Numbered from the stretch's first letter, positions 13,901-25,741 are shown. The stretch: DNA of 64,000 nt from Bugula neritina (GCA_964035545.1 OZ037767.1:5976207-6040206); one strand, 5' to 3'. Notes: generated from the letters alone by a model not told the origin. Made by a program: numbers and translations.

Positions 13901-15833
13901 ATTCATTTTTAAATATAAGTTTTCTAACCATTTACACATTCTTGCATATGAATACGTGTTTATTCAATATATACATATACTGCTACATATTAACAGAGGT
14001 GAGTTGGTGGATAGATTACATGTATAAAATCCGCTGTTCAGAATAAAAATATCTGTAATAATGAATAATGAGGTGACAATCTATGTTCAGTAACCTTTGT
14101 TGTTATTTAAAATGTTGCCATCATCAAATTTATGGTATTGGTTGATTCAACATTGGAATGGTAGAAACTGTCCATTGTAGTAAAGACTGGAATATAAGAG
14201 CAAATACTTTAGTAAATATTTTATCTCATCTATTTCTATATGAAATTTATATTTTATAAATAAAATTATATTAAACTCCTTTTATACCAAATGTTTATAT
14301 AATTACTTTCTGTGTCATTTTATATCACAGCACTAGTAGTTTAGTGAAACTAAACTTTTTGCTTACAACCTGCTTTGTTATAATATGTGTTATAATATAT
14401 CAGAACAAGTCAGGTAGGGAAGGACCACCACACCTCCCCCCCTCCCTTCTCTATAGCTCACAAAACTTGTATAGTTATTCTGATCTATGGCCATAATCCT
14501 TAGAGCAAGCTCAGTTAATAAAATTAGTGGTAAACTTTTATTTGTTTAATACTGTTTATTTAATGATTTTATGGAATAAAATGAAAGTGATTTGGTTTAG
14601 ATGAGATATTTTCAAAGGATTGAATGGTTGCCCAAATGTTCCATATATCACTGAAATGATACACTTATAGCACTTGGCCCTCTGATAAGATTCCTATTAG
14701 TTGCCTGACCACATATTTTGTAACGCATTAACTGTTCTACAAGCCCTTTTACACTTTACTACCATTAAGAGACACATAAATTGGCACCTTAAGGTGTTGC
14801 ATTAAAATTATCTGACCTTATTATCAAAGTGAAAAAATTTTAATGTCACATCCCCTCAATAATTGCTTAATATTATGTATTATATTGTGTTATTTCGGTC
14901 TTGTAGCATCTGCAGAGAGCTACTTGAATGAATGTATTGCCACATACCTATCTCTATATGGACCCAATCATGAGAAAACCCTTCGCTGTCAAGATGAGAT
15001 TGCTCGGCTTATGATTAGAACTGACCGATCTGATGAAGCCATTCAGGTCAGCTTCCCTACTACCCTCCCACTACCTCCTCTACCTCTCCTTCCCTCCCAC
15101 TACCCACCACCTCTCACTTTCCCAGTTATACAGCGTCACTATACAATGGCAAAGAGATGTGAATTTTATTCACATTGTGTTCTCTTTTAAAGATTAGTTG
15201 AAATATTAGTATAAAACATAATATATTAATGAACAAATTTCTTATGAATTTTTAGTAGCTCGTCACACTGAAAATGTTTAATTTTTTCAGTTTGGTCAAA
15301 GAAATATGTTTGATTTCAACTTTTCTCGAGAAATTATGCAATTAAATGTGGAATTTACACATCACTGGGTCATCATCATAGCAGTCTGTTTTTGTTTTGG
15401 TTTGATCCCACATCTTCATCGCCTCTATATTTAGCCTTCTTCTGCCAGCAATTTCTATCCATACCAATCTTCTTCATAGTTCTTCTTACAGTGTCTTTAA
15501 ATCTCAGTCTGGGCCTTTCTGGGTTACATTTCCCTTCTTTCAGCTGTGAATAAAGGAGTTTTCTAGGTACTGCAGTGTATTCAATCACGTCTTTTTGAAA
15601 TTAAGATCAATTAAACTAGCTTATTGTTCTGAAGATAAACTGTATTGTCTGTTAGAACATTTTGTTCAGTGCCAGTATCTGATTTTCTCTTGCAGCTGCT
15701 AAGATCCACTTTACCAGCTAAGAGGGAAACGTTTGGTGAATATTCACAGAGTCTAGCCTCTACTTATAAACTACTCGGATCTGTTCACATGTCGCAAGGC
15801 AACATGGAAAAGGCTTTAAAGTCTATGAACAAA
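4950..15833 (+). CDS. TTC23: TTC23/TTC23L-like tetratricopeptide repeat protein (8 exons)
   Basis: Exons by phase matching: 4950-5213, 5606-5729, 6900-7002, 7725-7919, 9260-9466, 12984-13102, 14907-15046 and 15696-15833. They total 1290 nt (430 codons) and end in phase 0 without a stop. Residues 1-70 are acidic and Ser-rich. TPR-type helices follow, with the TTC23 signatures GDCHWKYAESEADLAKGYW, LAPQAQQHAEEARNIML, LGEAYNAQQKYTDAELCYQKA and LLGSVHMSQGNMEKALKSM. Exon 4 starts at 7725 after a pyrimidine-rich CCAG, although the frame is open further upstream. TTC23 proteins act at the EvC zone at the base of the cilium in Hedgehog signalling (family knowledge). Vertebrate TTC23 continues a short way past the last TPR. 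Here the next compatible exon is CCDC57-like, and the gene appears fused. TTC23 and TTC23L cannot be separated by eye. Without fusion, read-through into intron 8 would add about 32 residues and stop near 15930. Confidence 0.82.
10640..11220. repeat. low-complexity AAGTT/CTTGAA word cluster with palindromes
   Basis: GAACTAGAAGTAGA is repeated near 10655-10700. An alternation of TTCAAGTT and AACTTGAA words around 10727-10780 can fold on itself. Looser AAGTTAAA and AACTTTAA words follow. The cluster is of the same type as the one at 2240-2720. Confidence 0.55.
11698..12050. repeat. inverted-repeat (foldback-like) block
   Basis: TTGAAATTTCACCGAG occurs twice in tandem near 11722-11755. TAAGCCTAGGCCCAC at 11801 pairs with GTGTGGCCCTAGGCTAA ending at 11877, with an inner AAATTTTCGCATGCGAAAAT palindrome. 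CCTTGTAAACATCG near 11913 pairs with CGATGTTTACAAAGG near 12033. The base composition differs from the surrounding intron. A non-autonomous foldback transposon is plausible, but I could not fix its ends. Confidence 0.4.
15376..15588 (-). pseudogene. fragment of a LINE reverse-transcriptase ORF C-terminus
   Basis: The minus-strand reading frame encodes LLYSQLKEGKCNPERPRLRF followed by KDTVRRTMKKIGMDRNCWQ. This resembles the motif 'LxYxxLxxGKRxxGRPxLRxKDxxKRxL...W' found near the C-terminus of many non-LTR retrotransposon polyproteins in invertebrates. The piece is about 70 residues long, lies antisense in the last intron of the TTC23-like part, and lacks the RT and endonuclease domains, so it is a dead remnant. 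The family is inferred from motif memory alone. Confidence 0.6.
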
Positions 15834-16256
15834 GTAAGAATTATAGACCTTGATTATGTTCTTCCTGATCACATCCCTCCTATTGCTACTCACTACTTCC
15901 ATGTTGTACACCAGTCTGTAGAAAGTTTATAGAGCTTTAAAGGAGCAGGTAATTAAGGCTTTACACCATTACTAGCATTATCCATGAAATGGTATCAAAT
16001 TCGAATTAGTAGAAATTTCATCACCTGTTTAAACCATTATTGAGCAATTAAACAATTCCTGCTTAGGAAAGTATACCAAGTTTTCTTCCCTGTCATTTCG
16101 AAGTAGCTTTTTAAAACTACAGACATTTTCAGCTTTGAGAGCGTGCTTTCGGAGCAATAAAAGGTAAGATGAAAGTTGGTGGGGTTTCTGGTAAGTTGAA
16201 GTGTGTTGTCAAGCAGGCACGTTACTGAACCTCCATGACTAGTGCCGTATTTATAG

Positions 16257-19200
16257 GAGCTGAGTGAAGCCGAGCTGCAGTATAGAACTCTTCAACAGCA
16301 GCACCTATCTCAGCTGCAAAATGCTTTAGAAGAAAAAGATAAGCAGCTCGCGGATGGAAAAGCACTTTTCAATCAGCTCAAAAATGATTTTAAATACAAT
16401 TTGAGGCTTTTGCAAGAAAGAGACGATGAACTGCAACAAAACGATGTCACAATAGCCCAATTACGAGATCAGCTCAGTCAGCAACTGGAGCAGGTCAGCC
16501 AACTTGGCATCAAGTTACAGGAAGCCAGTGAAAATGGTGCAAAATTGGAACAGGCTCTTTCTGATAACGAAAAGAGATTTCATAAGCAGCTACAAAGTGA
16601 CCGAGCTGATTTTGACAAAAGGTTTAGTGAAAAATTATCAGAATATAATGCTGAGCGGTTGGAATGGAACTGCCAGAAAAGGGCTCTGGAAGAGAATTGC
16701 AAGGTAACATGTGTTAATTGATTTTACGAAATTTACTAGTTTGCTTAGTATCTCGTCTCATCAGTTTTCTCCATCAAGTGTTGATAGCAATCAAAGTTTT
16801 TAATGCATCTGCATTTGATCTCTTGAGTTATATGTTCTCATTACGTAGGCCACAGCTCATTGCTTTATTATAGCATGGTCTAGTGATAATCCATCATATA
16901 TTCATCAAATTCGTAAATATTCTGTGATCTGTGGTGTCTCAGTGCTTTGGCTTATTTGACATAAATTCTAGATGTTATTCAAACCCTTTTGAAGATTTTT
17001 CCATGAATCACATCTATAATAGCAAAAATATGGATTCATACTGTTTACAATGTTGTGTGTGGTAGTTAAAACTATGAACAAGTAAATTGCTTTTTTCTAT
17101 CAACATGTGCTTAATGACAAAAATTAACGTTTTGTAGATTTTTAGTTTTTGTATAGAATTGCCGGCCTGTTTTCTTTTTACAATAATTTGGTGCTGAGCA
17201 TTATTTTAGTGTAATGTGCTTATATGTAAGATGTTCATCAAGTTATTCAAATATGAACTAAACTTGTTAACTCAACTTTTGCTTTTGGCAAATTTTTTTA
17301 AGATTCATGTTGCATGTGCGTAATTGCATTACAATAGCTTCGATAGGTTTGTTAATGTTTACCAGTGTTCCTCATATGCAGTGCTGTTGATAATCATAAT
17401 ATTTCCTGCACACGTTTTCATTAAATATAGCTGGAAATAACCATTGTAGATATCTGAGGAGAAGCGACTGGCTGAAAAGAGAGAAACACAGATGCTGTTT
17501 GAAGAACAGCTTGCATCTAGAGAAAAAGATTGGAAAACAAGAATAGAAGAGCTTGAAATGCAAGCATTGAGCCATGAGCTTCGTGCAACATGTTTGACTA
17601 CTGAAACTGAAAAACTCAGGGAAGACAGAGTTAAAAAGTGTCAAATTGTAGAGAATGCTGAAGGAATGCAGCGTCAACTTGAGAATAAGTTGAAGCAAAG
17701 TAAGTGGGAGCTGGAGGACTATCGTGGGATGTGCACACGTAGGATTCAAGACCTCGAGTCTCAAATCGCTCACACAGAACAATCGCAGAAAGCATTAGTA
17801 GAAAAATATGAACGGAAAATTATTCAATGTGAGGCTAGACTTCAGGAAACAGTTGAGCGACACGAGAAGGTCGCGTGTAGTCATCAAGACAAAGTTAACA
17901 CTCTGAATAGTGCTATAAGGGAGCTAAAGGATGCACTCTCAAACAAAGAGACTGATCTTGCTAAACTCGGCTGGAAAGTAGAAGATCTGGTAACCGAGCG
18001 GAACAAGCTGGTGGAGAACCATGTTTTAGAAAAGTCAAAACTTCAGAATGAGATCAAAACTTTAGAGTCTAAGAATGACTCTAATAGATTAAAAGAAGAA
18101 GTAACTTATTTGAAGAACTGCTTAACGGAATTGAAGGAGGAAGTTGCATCACAAAAGGTTTCCATAGAAAATTACCAAGCCAAGCTAGCAGTGGCAGCTG
18201 ATGAACTTTCTGAAGCAGACAGGCAGCGTGCAAAGTTAGAGCTTGATTGTCAGCAAAGATGTCTGCAAATAGAACGTGAGCAGCATAAAAAGTCAGAAGA
18301 CCTTATTTCTCGACTTTCTCAAGCTAAGGACCGTGCTGAGGTAACAGTCAAACGGCTGGAAAAAGAAGCAAATCTGCATCAGCAAGCTATTAATGAATTA
18401 AAAAAAGAGAGAAACAATGCATACAACACTCTTGCTGCTCACGGTATTGCTTTAGCATTTTCAGATGTAAAGTCTTCTAGTAACTCAAATGTTACACAAT
18501 CAGAGGTCACACAACTGAAGGCTCAAAATGACAACCTGAAGAAAGTGGTAGCTCAAATGAGACAGGCTGCGGAACATGAAGGTTCTTCGAATCCTTCTGT
18601 CTATTTCAACCAATCACACATATATGTGAAAAGCTTAGAAGACGAGATAACACAATTGAAGCAGCAAGTTCGAGAGAAGGAAAGAGCAGCTATGGCAGTG
18701 GCTCCAGCAACTAGTGATTTGGTCAACTCTGTTCTTTCAGCCGGAGATGCTGGTGTACAGAAGGTTGTGGCGTCACTAAACTCAGATATAGCGGCATTGC
18801 GATCTGAGAAAGTGAGCTTGACGGCTGCGAGTCGAAAACAGCAAATAGAAATAGAACAGCTGAAATCAGAATTGCACAAGCTTGAGATGAGTCCAAAGAA
18901 CATACAGGTTGAGTTAGAGCAATGTCGTTATGAACTTAACTCAGTCTGTAGACGTTTCGAACATGATGGTGCATCATACAAGCAACGGATTGGAGATTTG
19001 GAGAAGCAGTTAGAATGTACTCGTGAAGAGGCTGCTGAATATCACAAAAATTTGCTTTCAATGAATGCTGAAAACCAGGCACTCTCAACCCAGCTGTCCA
19101 ACCTTAGTATGCTGCAAGCTAGATCTGGTAGTGCCATCAACTACGGCGCTCAGGAGTTGGTTATTCAGAACTTACAAGATGAGGTTAGCCAACTTACATG

Positions 19201-20317
19201 CTCTTTACACTCTGTTCAAAAAATATATGATTTTTAGAACTGTTTCAATATTTTCTAATGATATACTCAGATCCTATAACTAAATGTTTAGTTTTTCAAA
19301 GTTTCAAAAATATTAAGATAGCTTTTGCTGTGTTAACTTTCTGATTAGACGACTTTCTCATTTACACATCTTTAATAAATTTCATACCAACTTTGAATAC
19401 GTATGTTATTTGAGTAATAAAAAGTATGTTGATCACTTGATAAAATACCTTAACTATGAGGAAAGCATTTTGCTGTTCAGTAAGATGTTGTATTTATTCT
19501 TATACAGAATGCTAGATTGCGGAACTTGGTAAAAGACAAATCAGAAGGAATTGATGGTAGTAAAGAACTCTCAAAAGCACTGTCTCAAGTAGTTCAATTA
19601 AAAAAGGAAAAGATTGTTTTAACAGAATTAAGCAACAAATTGAGATCAGAGCTATTAAAAACAGGAGTTGATCCTCATAGAGTTAATGAACCAGCTCATA
19701 AAACTATTTCGAATTTGGGTTCTGCAGCTGTTCAAAGAGATTTACCAAGCAACATAAAAATGGCTGAAGCTGTTTCTAGCAAATTGCATCAATTAGAAAA
19801 CATCCAGTATCAGTTAACGAAGGCAAAAATAAGTGGAGTATCGCAGAAGGAGAAGAAGATTGCAGATTATACTCAAACTTCACCTCCAACTAAACAAGTG
19901 AAGTCTGTTAGCTCTGGCTTAAAACCAAAATCAGCTCGTCAGCAGTTGCCCAAATATGTAGAGCAAACATCTTCCAGCAGTTCTTCTATAAAAGCTCAAG
20001 GAGAGTCTAAAGTTTTACAGCCGCCAAACTTTGATTCGCAGCCCAAATATTCAGCTCCATACCCAAGACCTAAATCCAAGTCCAACTTACCATGGCTAAA
20101 CAATAAGAAACTGGCTAATGATAGAAGATCCAAAGAAAATGTTCCTTCACGAGTTTCTGTTGATCATAGTAAATCCCTGGAGAAATCACTGGTGGCTAAC
20201 AGTACACTAAATGGTGGTATGCCTCCACTAGATTCCATGGACTTTGGATCATCCATAAATGAAGTGTGGAAGCTGGTTGATGGGCAAAATAGTCCTGACT
20301 CTACATTCCCTGAGTGA
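16257..20317 (+). CDS. CCDC57: CCDC57 homologue, long coiled-coil protein (probably the 3' half of a TTC23-CCDC57 fusion)
   Basis: Exons 16257-16703, 17450-19183 and 19508-20317 are all phase 0. They encode 996 residues ending in TAG-flanked SPDSTFPE and a TGA stop. The first exon matches the conserved CCDC57 N-terminal region (ELSEAELQYRTLQ, then FKYNLRLLQERDDELQQND, compared with human FVYNLQVLEERDLELERYD). The second matches the region around ALSHELRATCLTTETEKL. Most of the chain is heptad-rich coiled coil; the last about 150 residues are basic, Ser/Pro-rich and probably disordered, followed by SSINEVWKLV. CCDC57 localises to centrosomes, centriolar satellites and microtubules and supports centriole duplication and ciliogenesis (family knowledge). 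The first exon has no Met codon in 149 codons and an in-frame TAG directly at its acceptor, so it must be joined to an upstream exon. The only one I found is the TTC23-like exon ending at 15833. Confidence 0.85.
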
Positions 20318-20455
20318 TATTTTATTCATAAATATTTGTTGGATTTTGCTGATAGTTTAGTGATTTAAATTATGCTTCAAGCACGCCACAATGTTTTTTT
20401 TATTCTATAAAGTTTTGTAGTTTCAACTTGTATATTAATCACTGCGTTTTCAATC

Positions 20456-20461
20456 AATAAA
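20456..20461 (+). terminator. AATAAA polyadenylation signal of the CCDC57 part
   Basis: A canonical AATAAA lies 139 bases after the TGA stop at 20315-20317, in AT-rich sequence. This is a sensible 3' UTR length. Confidence 0.6.
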
Positions 20462-21516
20462 TTTAATGGTTAGATGAATTTAATGTGTTCAGATGTTTAT
20501 TTAGTTCGTTGGTCACTTCTACAAGTCAGTCATACTCTATAAAATTCCATTCCACTGTTGCTAATCAAGTATTATGCATCATATTAAATGAGGTATTTGT
20601 AGCGCCCTGGTGAATAATAGTTGTATGCATACAAGCGGATTCAAGAAAATGTATCAGTCAGTTGATCATAAGAAAAAACGGAAGTGAGCAAAGATCTCAA
20701 CAAGATAGTGTGACTGGTGAAGCACATGTCTGCCTTGTAGAAAGCTTGTTAGCTAAATTTAGAATCCGATGGACATATAGATACCACACCTTATTTCTTT
20801 TACAGCCTACATCTTTTTACACTCAATTAACCCTGACCTTATAATTCATTTTGTAATATGTGCTTCGATTTTCATGATGATAAATCTCACATTTCGCAAG
20901 CTAGTGTTATAAATTTCAGATTATGGCCCATCTTACCTACGCCATGGTAAAGCTTTTAAGAATGTTAACAATAAAAAGATCATTTTACATCTGTCTAGTA
21001 TGGATAAACATTGAGGATTATGATGTTGCACTCTGTCACTTTCTGTACAATAATCTGTTTGTTTTGTTATAACGTAAACTTCCATATAAACTACTTCGTC
21101 TGTAGCAATATACTTATTTGGAACAAAACAATGCGTACCCATGCTTGGATGAATATCCTACCCTATAAGAACCAATAATGATGAAATATCTTATTGATTC
21201 TAGATTCTCCAACTCCATAGTCACATGAGTTGATAACTTTACACAATAAATTTAATTTGTATAAATTAATGCATTTTTTGTAAAAGTGCTGTAATAGCTG
21301 TTCAAGGCAGGGTTTTGAAATTTGTCCCATTATAGCATTCTTACTGGGTTATAGTACAAGATGTTTGTATCATATGGCTTTAAAAGTGTGCAAATTTTCT
21401 TTACAGATCATTATATATTAATTTAGTATATTAATTTGAATCCTAAACATATCCATCAAAGATGGTACTTTTTAAAAGAGCAGTTTTCTTATGTGTTGAT
21501 TTTTAATTTTATTTAG
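20462..21516. other. intergenic stretch, no gene seen
   Basis: No exon is supported. Short ORFs at 20662-20844 and 20933-21142 have no family features. The stretch could be an intron if the exon-like ORF at 21517 belongs to a longer CCDC57 isoform. Confidence 0.5.
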
Positions 21517-21720
21517 TGCTTAGAAGTGCAGACCTTTTTATATGGAGCTAAAAGTCGGAAAGTAAAGGAGACGCAACAAACAATAGACGTGCTGATGTCA
21601 GATCCTCAGCTAGCTGCAAAGGTATCTCAAGGCAAAATCAAGGAACTTTCTGCAAGGCCAAGATTTAACACCATTGTTAAAGGACAGCAGAATTTGGGCG
21701 GTTTCAAAGGGTGTTTCTGA
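21517..21720 (+). CDS. orphan exon-like ORF of 67 codons, unknown
   Basis: A TTTATTTAG acceptor-like site is followed by an open frame starting CLEVQTFLYGAKSRK. It runs through DVLMSDPQLAAKVSQGKIKE to a stop at 21718-21720. The composition is protein-like and base use is less AT-rich than the flanks, as for the neighbouring real exons. I recognise no family. It could be the last exon of a small gene or an alternative last exon of the CCDC57 transcript, but I found no phase-0 donor upstream that makes a clear join. Confidence 0.4.
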   Translation, partial: CLEVQTFLYGAKSRKVKETQQTIDVLMSDPQLAAKVSQGKIKELSARPRFNTIVKGQQNLGGFKGCF

Positions 21721-22982
21721 CAGCTGTCCATGTGATCTTGATTGCTATTCGCTGAATTTTTGCAAAGCTGATGACAATCTTAATAGAATATATACATTCC
21801 TGTAGTTTGGTATTTTAATCTCACCTAATCTACTAACTGAAATCTCTACACTGACAGGGTTTCTAATCTTGGATGTAGCTGCAAAATGGGCAGATGTATT
21901 TTCATACTTTTTCAAGTTCTTTGCATGTATAGCCTACACTTTATAGTGTTTATACCTTGTTTTATTAGGTTATTGAAATGATCCAGGTGTGTTGTGTTTT
22001 TGATAGATCCAGTGGTACTAGTTTAATAGATTTTAAATTATTATCCGTTTGATTTATAGTGGCATTATGGTTATGAGTCTACAGGCAGTTAAACATTTTA
22101 TTGTTGTTACTAATCATTACTAATATGCTTGATAGTCGTCCTCAAATGGTTAATATTTTCACTATTTGTCTATCTCAAAGCATATTTTTTTCAAGTTAAT
22201 AATTAATTGTAATAAAAATAGTCTAATATAGCCAGATTATTTATTTTAATACCATTTAATTTATATTTTGTGTGACATTGTCTGTGAAATAGTAATAGAC
22301 TTGGAATAATATTAATTCTCCACTAAAACCCACCGCAACGAAATTAGAAAGACTCAGGCGAAGTTTCTGTTTGTTTTATTTTTTGCAAGAATATTTTAAT
22401 GGTGGTTTTTATTCGGTAAAGTAGGGCAGTTACTGATTGCTGCTTCTTAAGAACTAATCACTTGTTTAATAACATACTGCATGGCGTCTTGTAAAAATGA
22501 TATGCTTGGCTGTTTTATATGTTTTTAACTACTTTTCCAACTTTTAATGACGTTTTGAGAAGTCATTAAATAAGCATAGATATTTCAGTTTTCTTGCATA
22601 GACAATAGAGAACTACTTTAATATTTAAGGAACTGTAACAGGTGCTCATTAGCTTTGTGAGGTAAAGAAATGTGTTGGCGTAAATTGCTGAAGTTGGCGA
22701 GTTAGGACTCATTTGCTAAATAAGTTTAATAAGTGAGTAATTAGAGTATCTCCCCATGAGTTTATATGGTAACTTTTGTGCCACCAGGTGGTGTGAGTTT
22801 TGTTAATTATACTTGATTAAAATATTTTGCAGCTCATTAGGTTTAAGTTGTTCAACCCTTTAAAGTATTGGGGTGGATGTCAGGGTGTAGATATTACTGT
22901 GATGAATGCTCTTGTATATTGGAGTACAGGTTTCTAGGCGTATATTTCAAGAACAAGATGACGGCTAAGATAACTTCTCTGG
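21721..22982. other. intergenic AT-rich stretch before the first EGF-like gene
   Basis: No exon is recognisable. AATAAA-like hexamers occur (for example near 22211) and could serve the 21517-21720 ORF. Confidence 0.5.
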
Positions 22983-22990
22983 TATATAAA
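22983..22990 (+). promoter_or_regulatory. TATA box of the first EGF-like gene
   Basis: TATATAAA lies 143 bases before the signal-peptide ATG at 23133. A start site near 23010-23020 would give a 5' leader of about 115-125 bases. The paralogue downstream also has a TATA-type box, which supports its use. Confidence 0.55.
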
Positions 22991-23132
22991 TGTTAGCCAA
23001 GTGTTTGCATCGACACTGGTAGTTTGGCTACGGGTAGCGTTGTAAGATTCAGTTGACCTTCTAGTGGATCTTTGTTCATAATAGAAGTAATATCTGTATC
23101 AGCTGTTTATGCTACTCGTATATGTATCGAGA

Positions 23133-24880
23133 ATGATGAAGCTTCTGTTACTATGTGTAGGAACGTTTGCGGTGTGTCTAGGAGTCGGCCCGACATCACC
23201 TCATCAAAATGGTAAGAATTTGTGACTATTATCACCATTTACTCAACCTATTTAAAAATATATCTAATTTAGTCAATAAATACATGTATATTTACTACTA
23301 TTTCACATGTATTTTGATATCTCTGTGGTTAAACAGTTTCGAGTGTCACATGCTTATTGCTTTCAAACGCATTGCAGCTGTGTGTGACAGGGTTGGAAAG
23401 TTTGCTGTGGATCGAAACAACATGTGTTGGTACCATGAATGTGTAGTTAATGATGGACAGCTACGTTTTCTACCAAGAATATGTGGCATTGGCTCCCGCA
23501 TCAGCTACAACTACATACAAGGCATGAGTAATCCTTGCACAATCAACTTTGATTCAGGTAAGAAAGCCATGCACCAACTTTCTCACCTACCTGCTAACGC
23601 AGTTTTCCAGAATTGTTTATTTTTAGATATTGTTAATTAATCATTCAGTTTTGTTCTTCTCAATTTGCACATGGATTTCCTTGAGATTGCTTATTCTTTA
23701 AAACATTTCCTGAATTAGGTATTGTTTTATAATAATATCTTACATTGCTTGGACGGAAAAACATTTGACATCATAAAAAAGGGCAATTTATATGATGGTG
23801 TATTTGCTACACATTTATGTTGCTGTTTTTCTCATATGCAAAGTTAAAACGAGCTATGACTATTACACGTGTTGTGATTTTAGTATATGGCTATGAGTGT
23901 AAAAGGAAACAGGTGTCCGTAGATGGCCCACCCCTGTGCCACGCCCCTAATGTTAGACTGAGGTGTCAGAATGGAGGAACTGCAGTCTACGAATCAGAAA
24001 AATGCTGGTGTGACTGTCCAGTGACGTGGCGGGGAGACTACGATTGCAGCAAGCCAACCAGAGATCCTGAAGATCTTCCGCCAGGAAGTGATATCTGTAA
24101 GTTGAGTCTATCAACAATAACAGCTCAAATTATTTTATTTTATTTGAAATATTTAGCTTTTTTTTATCTGTTTTATATATTTCCAAACTCATCTCTTCAG
24201 CAACTACATCTGCCATTCATATTTCCTGACAAATAAGTTGTGTTTGCTTATGAAAAAGGCTTGCAAGTATTACAACACAGATTTTATGTTATTTACTAGA
24301 AATTTATATAATTTAATACAAACTTATATAATTCAATACAAATATATGTAATTTAATTTTTTTCCTCCACTTCCACTTGGTTGACTATTAGCAGTCTTGT
24401 ATGCAGCTCTCTATATTTTCAGCCTTTTGAGCTTGTTTTTAAGAGTTTAGCAGAGAGAATTCATATAACACCAGCTAGATTTTTTTTACCCTTCTAAACT
24501 ATTTTATTGAATATGTTTCTTTTGGAGAAGTTATTCAATAAAAAAATTAAAATAATTATTCAGAAATAATATATCATCTTAATTACGTGTTTTCCTTAAC
24601 AAGTTTTTTTAGCATTTCTGGTAGACTTGTGTTGTTAAACTGTGATTATTTAATTTTATTATTATTTGTACTTTGACAAAGTTCTTTTCTTCAAAACCTC
24701 TGCCTTTATTTTGCAGGTGTTGGAGGTGCACCCATGGCAGATTTTTGTCGTCAGCCAGGGGGTGGTTGTCTGAACGGTGGTGAATGCTACAATCAGTGCG
24801 ACAGTTTCTGGTGCAAGTGTCCAGATCCTGAGGAGAATGACTACTATGGAAAGAGATGCGAATATAAACCTTCAAAATAG
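23133..24880 (+). CDS. secreted Cys-rich protein with two EGF-like domains, paralogue A
   Basis: Exons 23133-23211, 23378-23557, 23884-24096 and 24717-24880 (all internal junctions phase 1) encode 211 residues. Residues 1-20 are a signal peptide (MMKLLLLCVGTFAVC...). The second exon encodes a cysteine module with DRNNMCWYHECV, FLPRICGIGS and NPCTINFDS. The third encodes SVDGPPLCH, RLRCQNGGTAVYE and KCWCDCPVTW, an EGF-like pattern. The fourth encodes GGCLNGGECYNQCDSFWCKC ending YYGKRCEY, a second EGF-like pattern. There is no membrane segment, so it should be secreted, probably as an extracellular matrix, mucus or secretion product; the function is not known to me. The first of two ATGs at 23133 and 23136 was chosen; either gives the same signal peptide. 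It is a tandem duplicate of the gene at 26187-27884. The N-terminal cysteine module resembles no family I can name. Confidence 0.85.
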
Positions 24881-25014
24881 CTCAGTGTCTGTGTTTGATA
24901 ATATGGTTATGCAATATTTTAATCAGAATGCATATTTTTCGTTTTGTAGAATATGGAATTGTTTGTAATTCACATGTCATTTTATGTTATATTTTTGTAT
25001 TTACGCTAATATTA

Positions 25015-25020
25015 AATAAA
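25015..25020 (+). terminator. AATAAA polyadenylation signal of EGF-like gene A
   Basis: The hexamer lies 135 bases after the stop at 24880, in AT-rich sequence. Confidence 0.6.
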
Positions 25021-25173
25021 ATTTCATTGTGATGGACCATGTTATTGAACATTGTTAATTATTAAAACTAGGTGTAATATTCATAAACTAGCGTAGAATT
25101 TTATGTTGGCAAGTTGCTTAGCAGAAAAAATAGTTAAAAATTTTAACCAAAATATGTTAATAGAATCTATAAG

Positions 25174-25283
25174 TACATACATACGTACGTACGTACGTAC
25201 ATACATACGTACATACATCCGTACATACATCCGTACATACATGTACATACATACATACATATATATATACATATATAGATACA

Positions 25284-25317
<34 letters not shown>

Positions 25318-25431
25318 CATACATCCGTAAATGCATGCATCCATACATACATACATACATACATGTACATACATACATACATGTATACAGCCATATATAC
25401 AGCCATATATACAGCCATATATACATACATA
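25174..25431. repeat. tetranucleotide microsatellite (CATA/TACG)n with a TACAGCCATATA tail
   Basis: Runs of ATAC, ACGT and CATA fill the block. They end in three copies of a roughly 13-base TATACAGCCATAT motif near 25385-25425. The array sits between the two EGF-like paralogues. The long Tyr/Met/Val/Cys or Tyr/Ile/His ORFs read from it on both strands are artefacts. Confidence 0.95.
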
Positions 25432-25741
25432 TGAATAGTTCACATAACGTATTACGGTTTTGTCGGTCACCTATAATATTCTGCGCACGGTCTGGAGGTC
25501 AGTCATTAGCTCAGTTACAAGGGATACATGGGGTGAGACGTGATGTATTAATCACTATTGCTATATTAGGCAGCTCCTAGCACCAGATGATGTGATTAAC
25601 GCTTATCTCCAGCTCATCTTAAAAACTTATTTATCACACTTGAACATTATATGGATATCTCTGGTAAGCTAGCATTGCTAAATACTTTATTTGGTAACCA
25701 TGGCGATAAAATAGTATTACTTACCAGCGATTCTTGCATCA

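Noticed and set aside
16133-16164. Possible micro-exon between the TTC23-like and CCDC57 parts (CAG acceptor, GTAAG donor)
   Set aside because: Joined in phase 0 it begins CTT TGA (a stop). The alternative acceptor ten bases earlier leaves a phase that breaks the next exon's frame.
17372-17782. Minus-strand ORF of 136 codons
   Set aside because: Antisense shadow of the CCDC57 coiled-coil exon, which has clear family similarity on the plus strand.
18601-18903. Minus-strand ORF of 100 codons
   Set aside because: Also antisense to the large CCDC57 exon; no splice context or family signal.
25081-25580. Overlapping ORFs rich in Met, Tyr, Val, Cys, Ile and Thr
   Set aside because: Artefacts of the CATA/TACG microsatellite.
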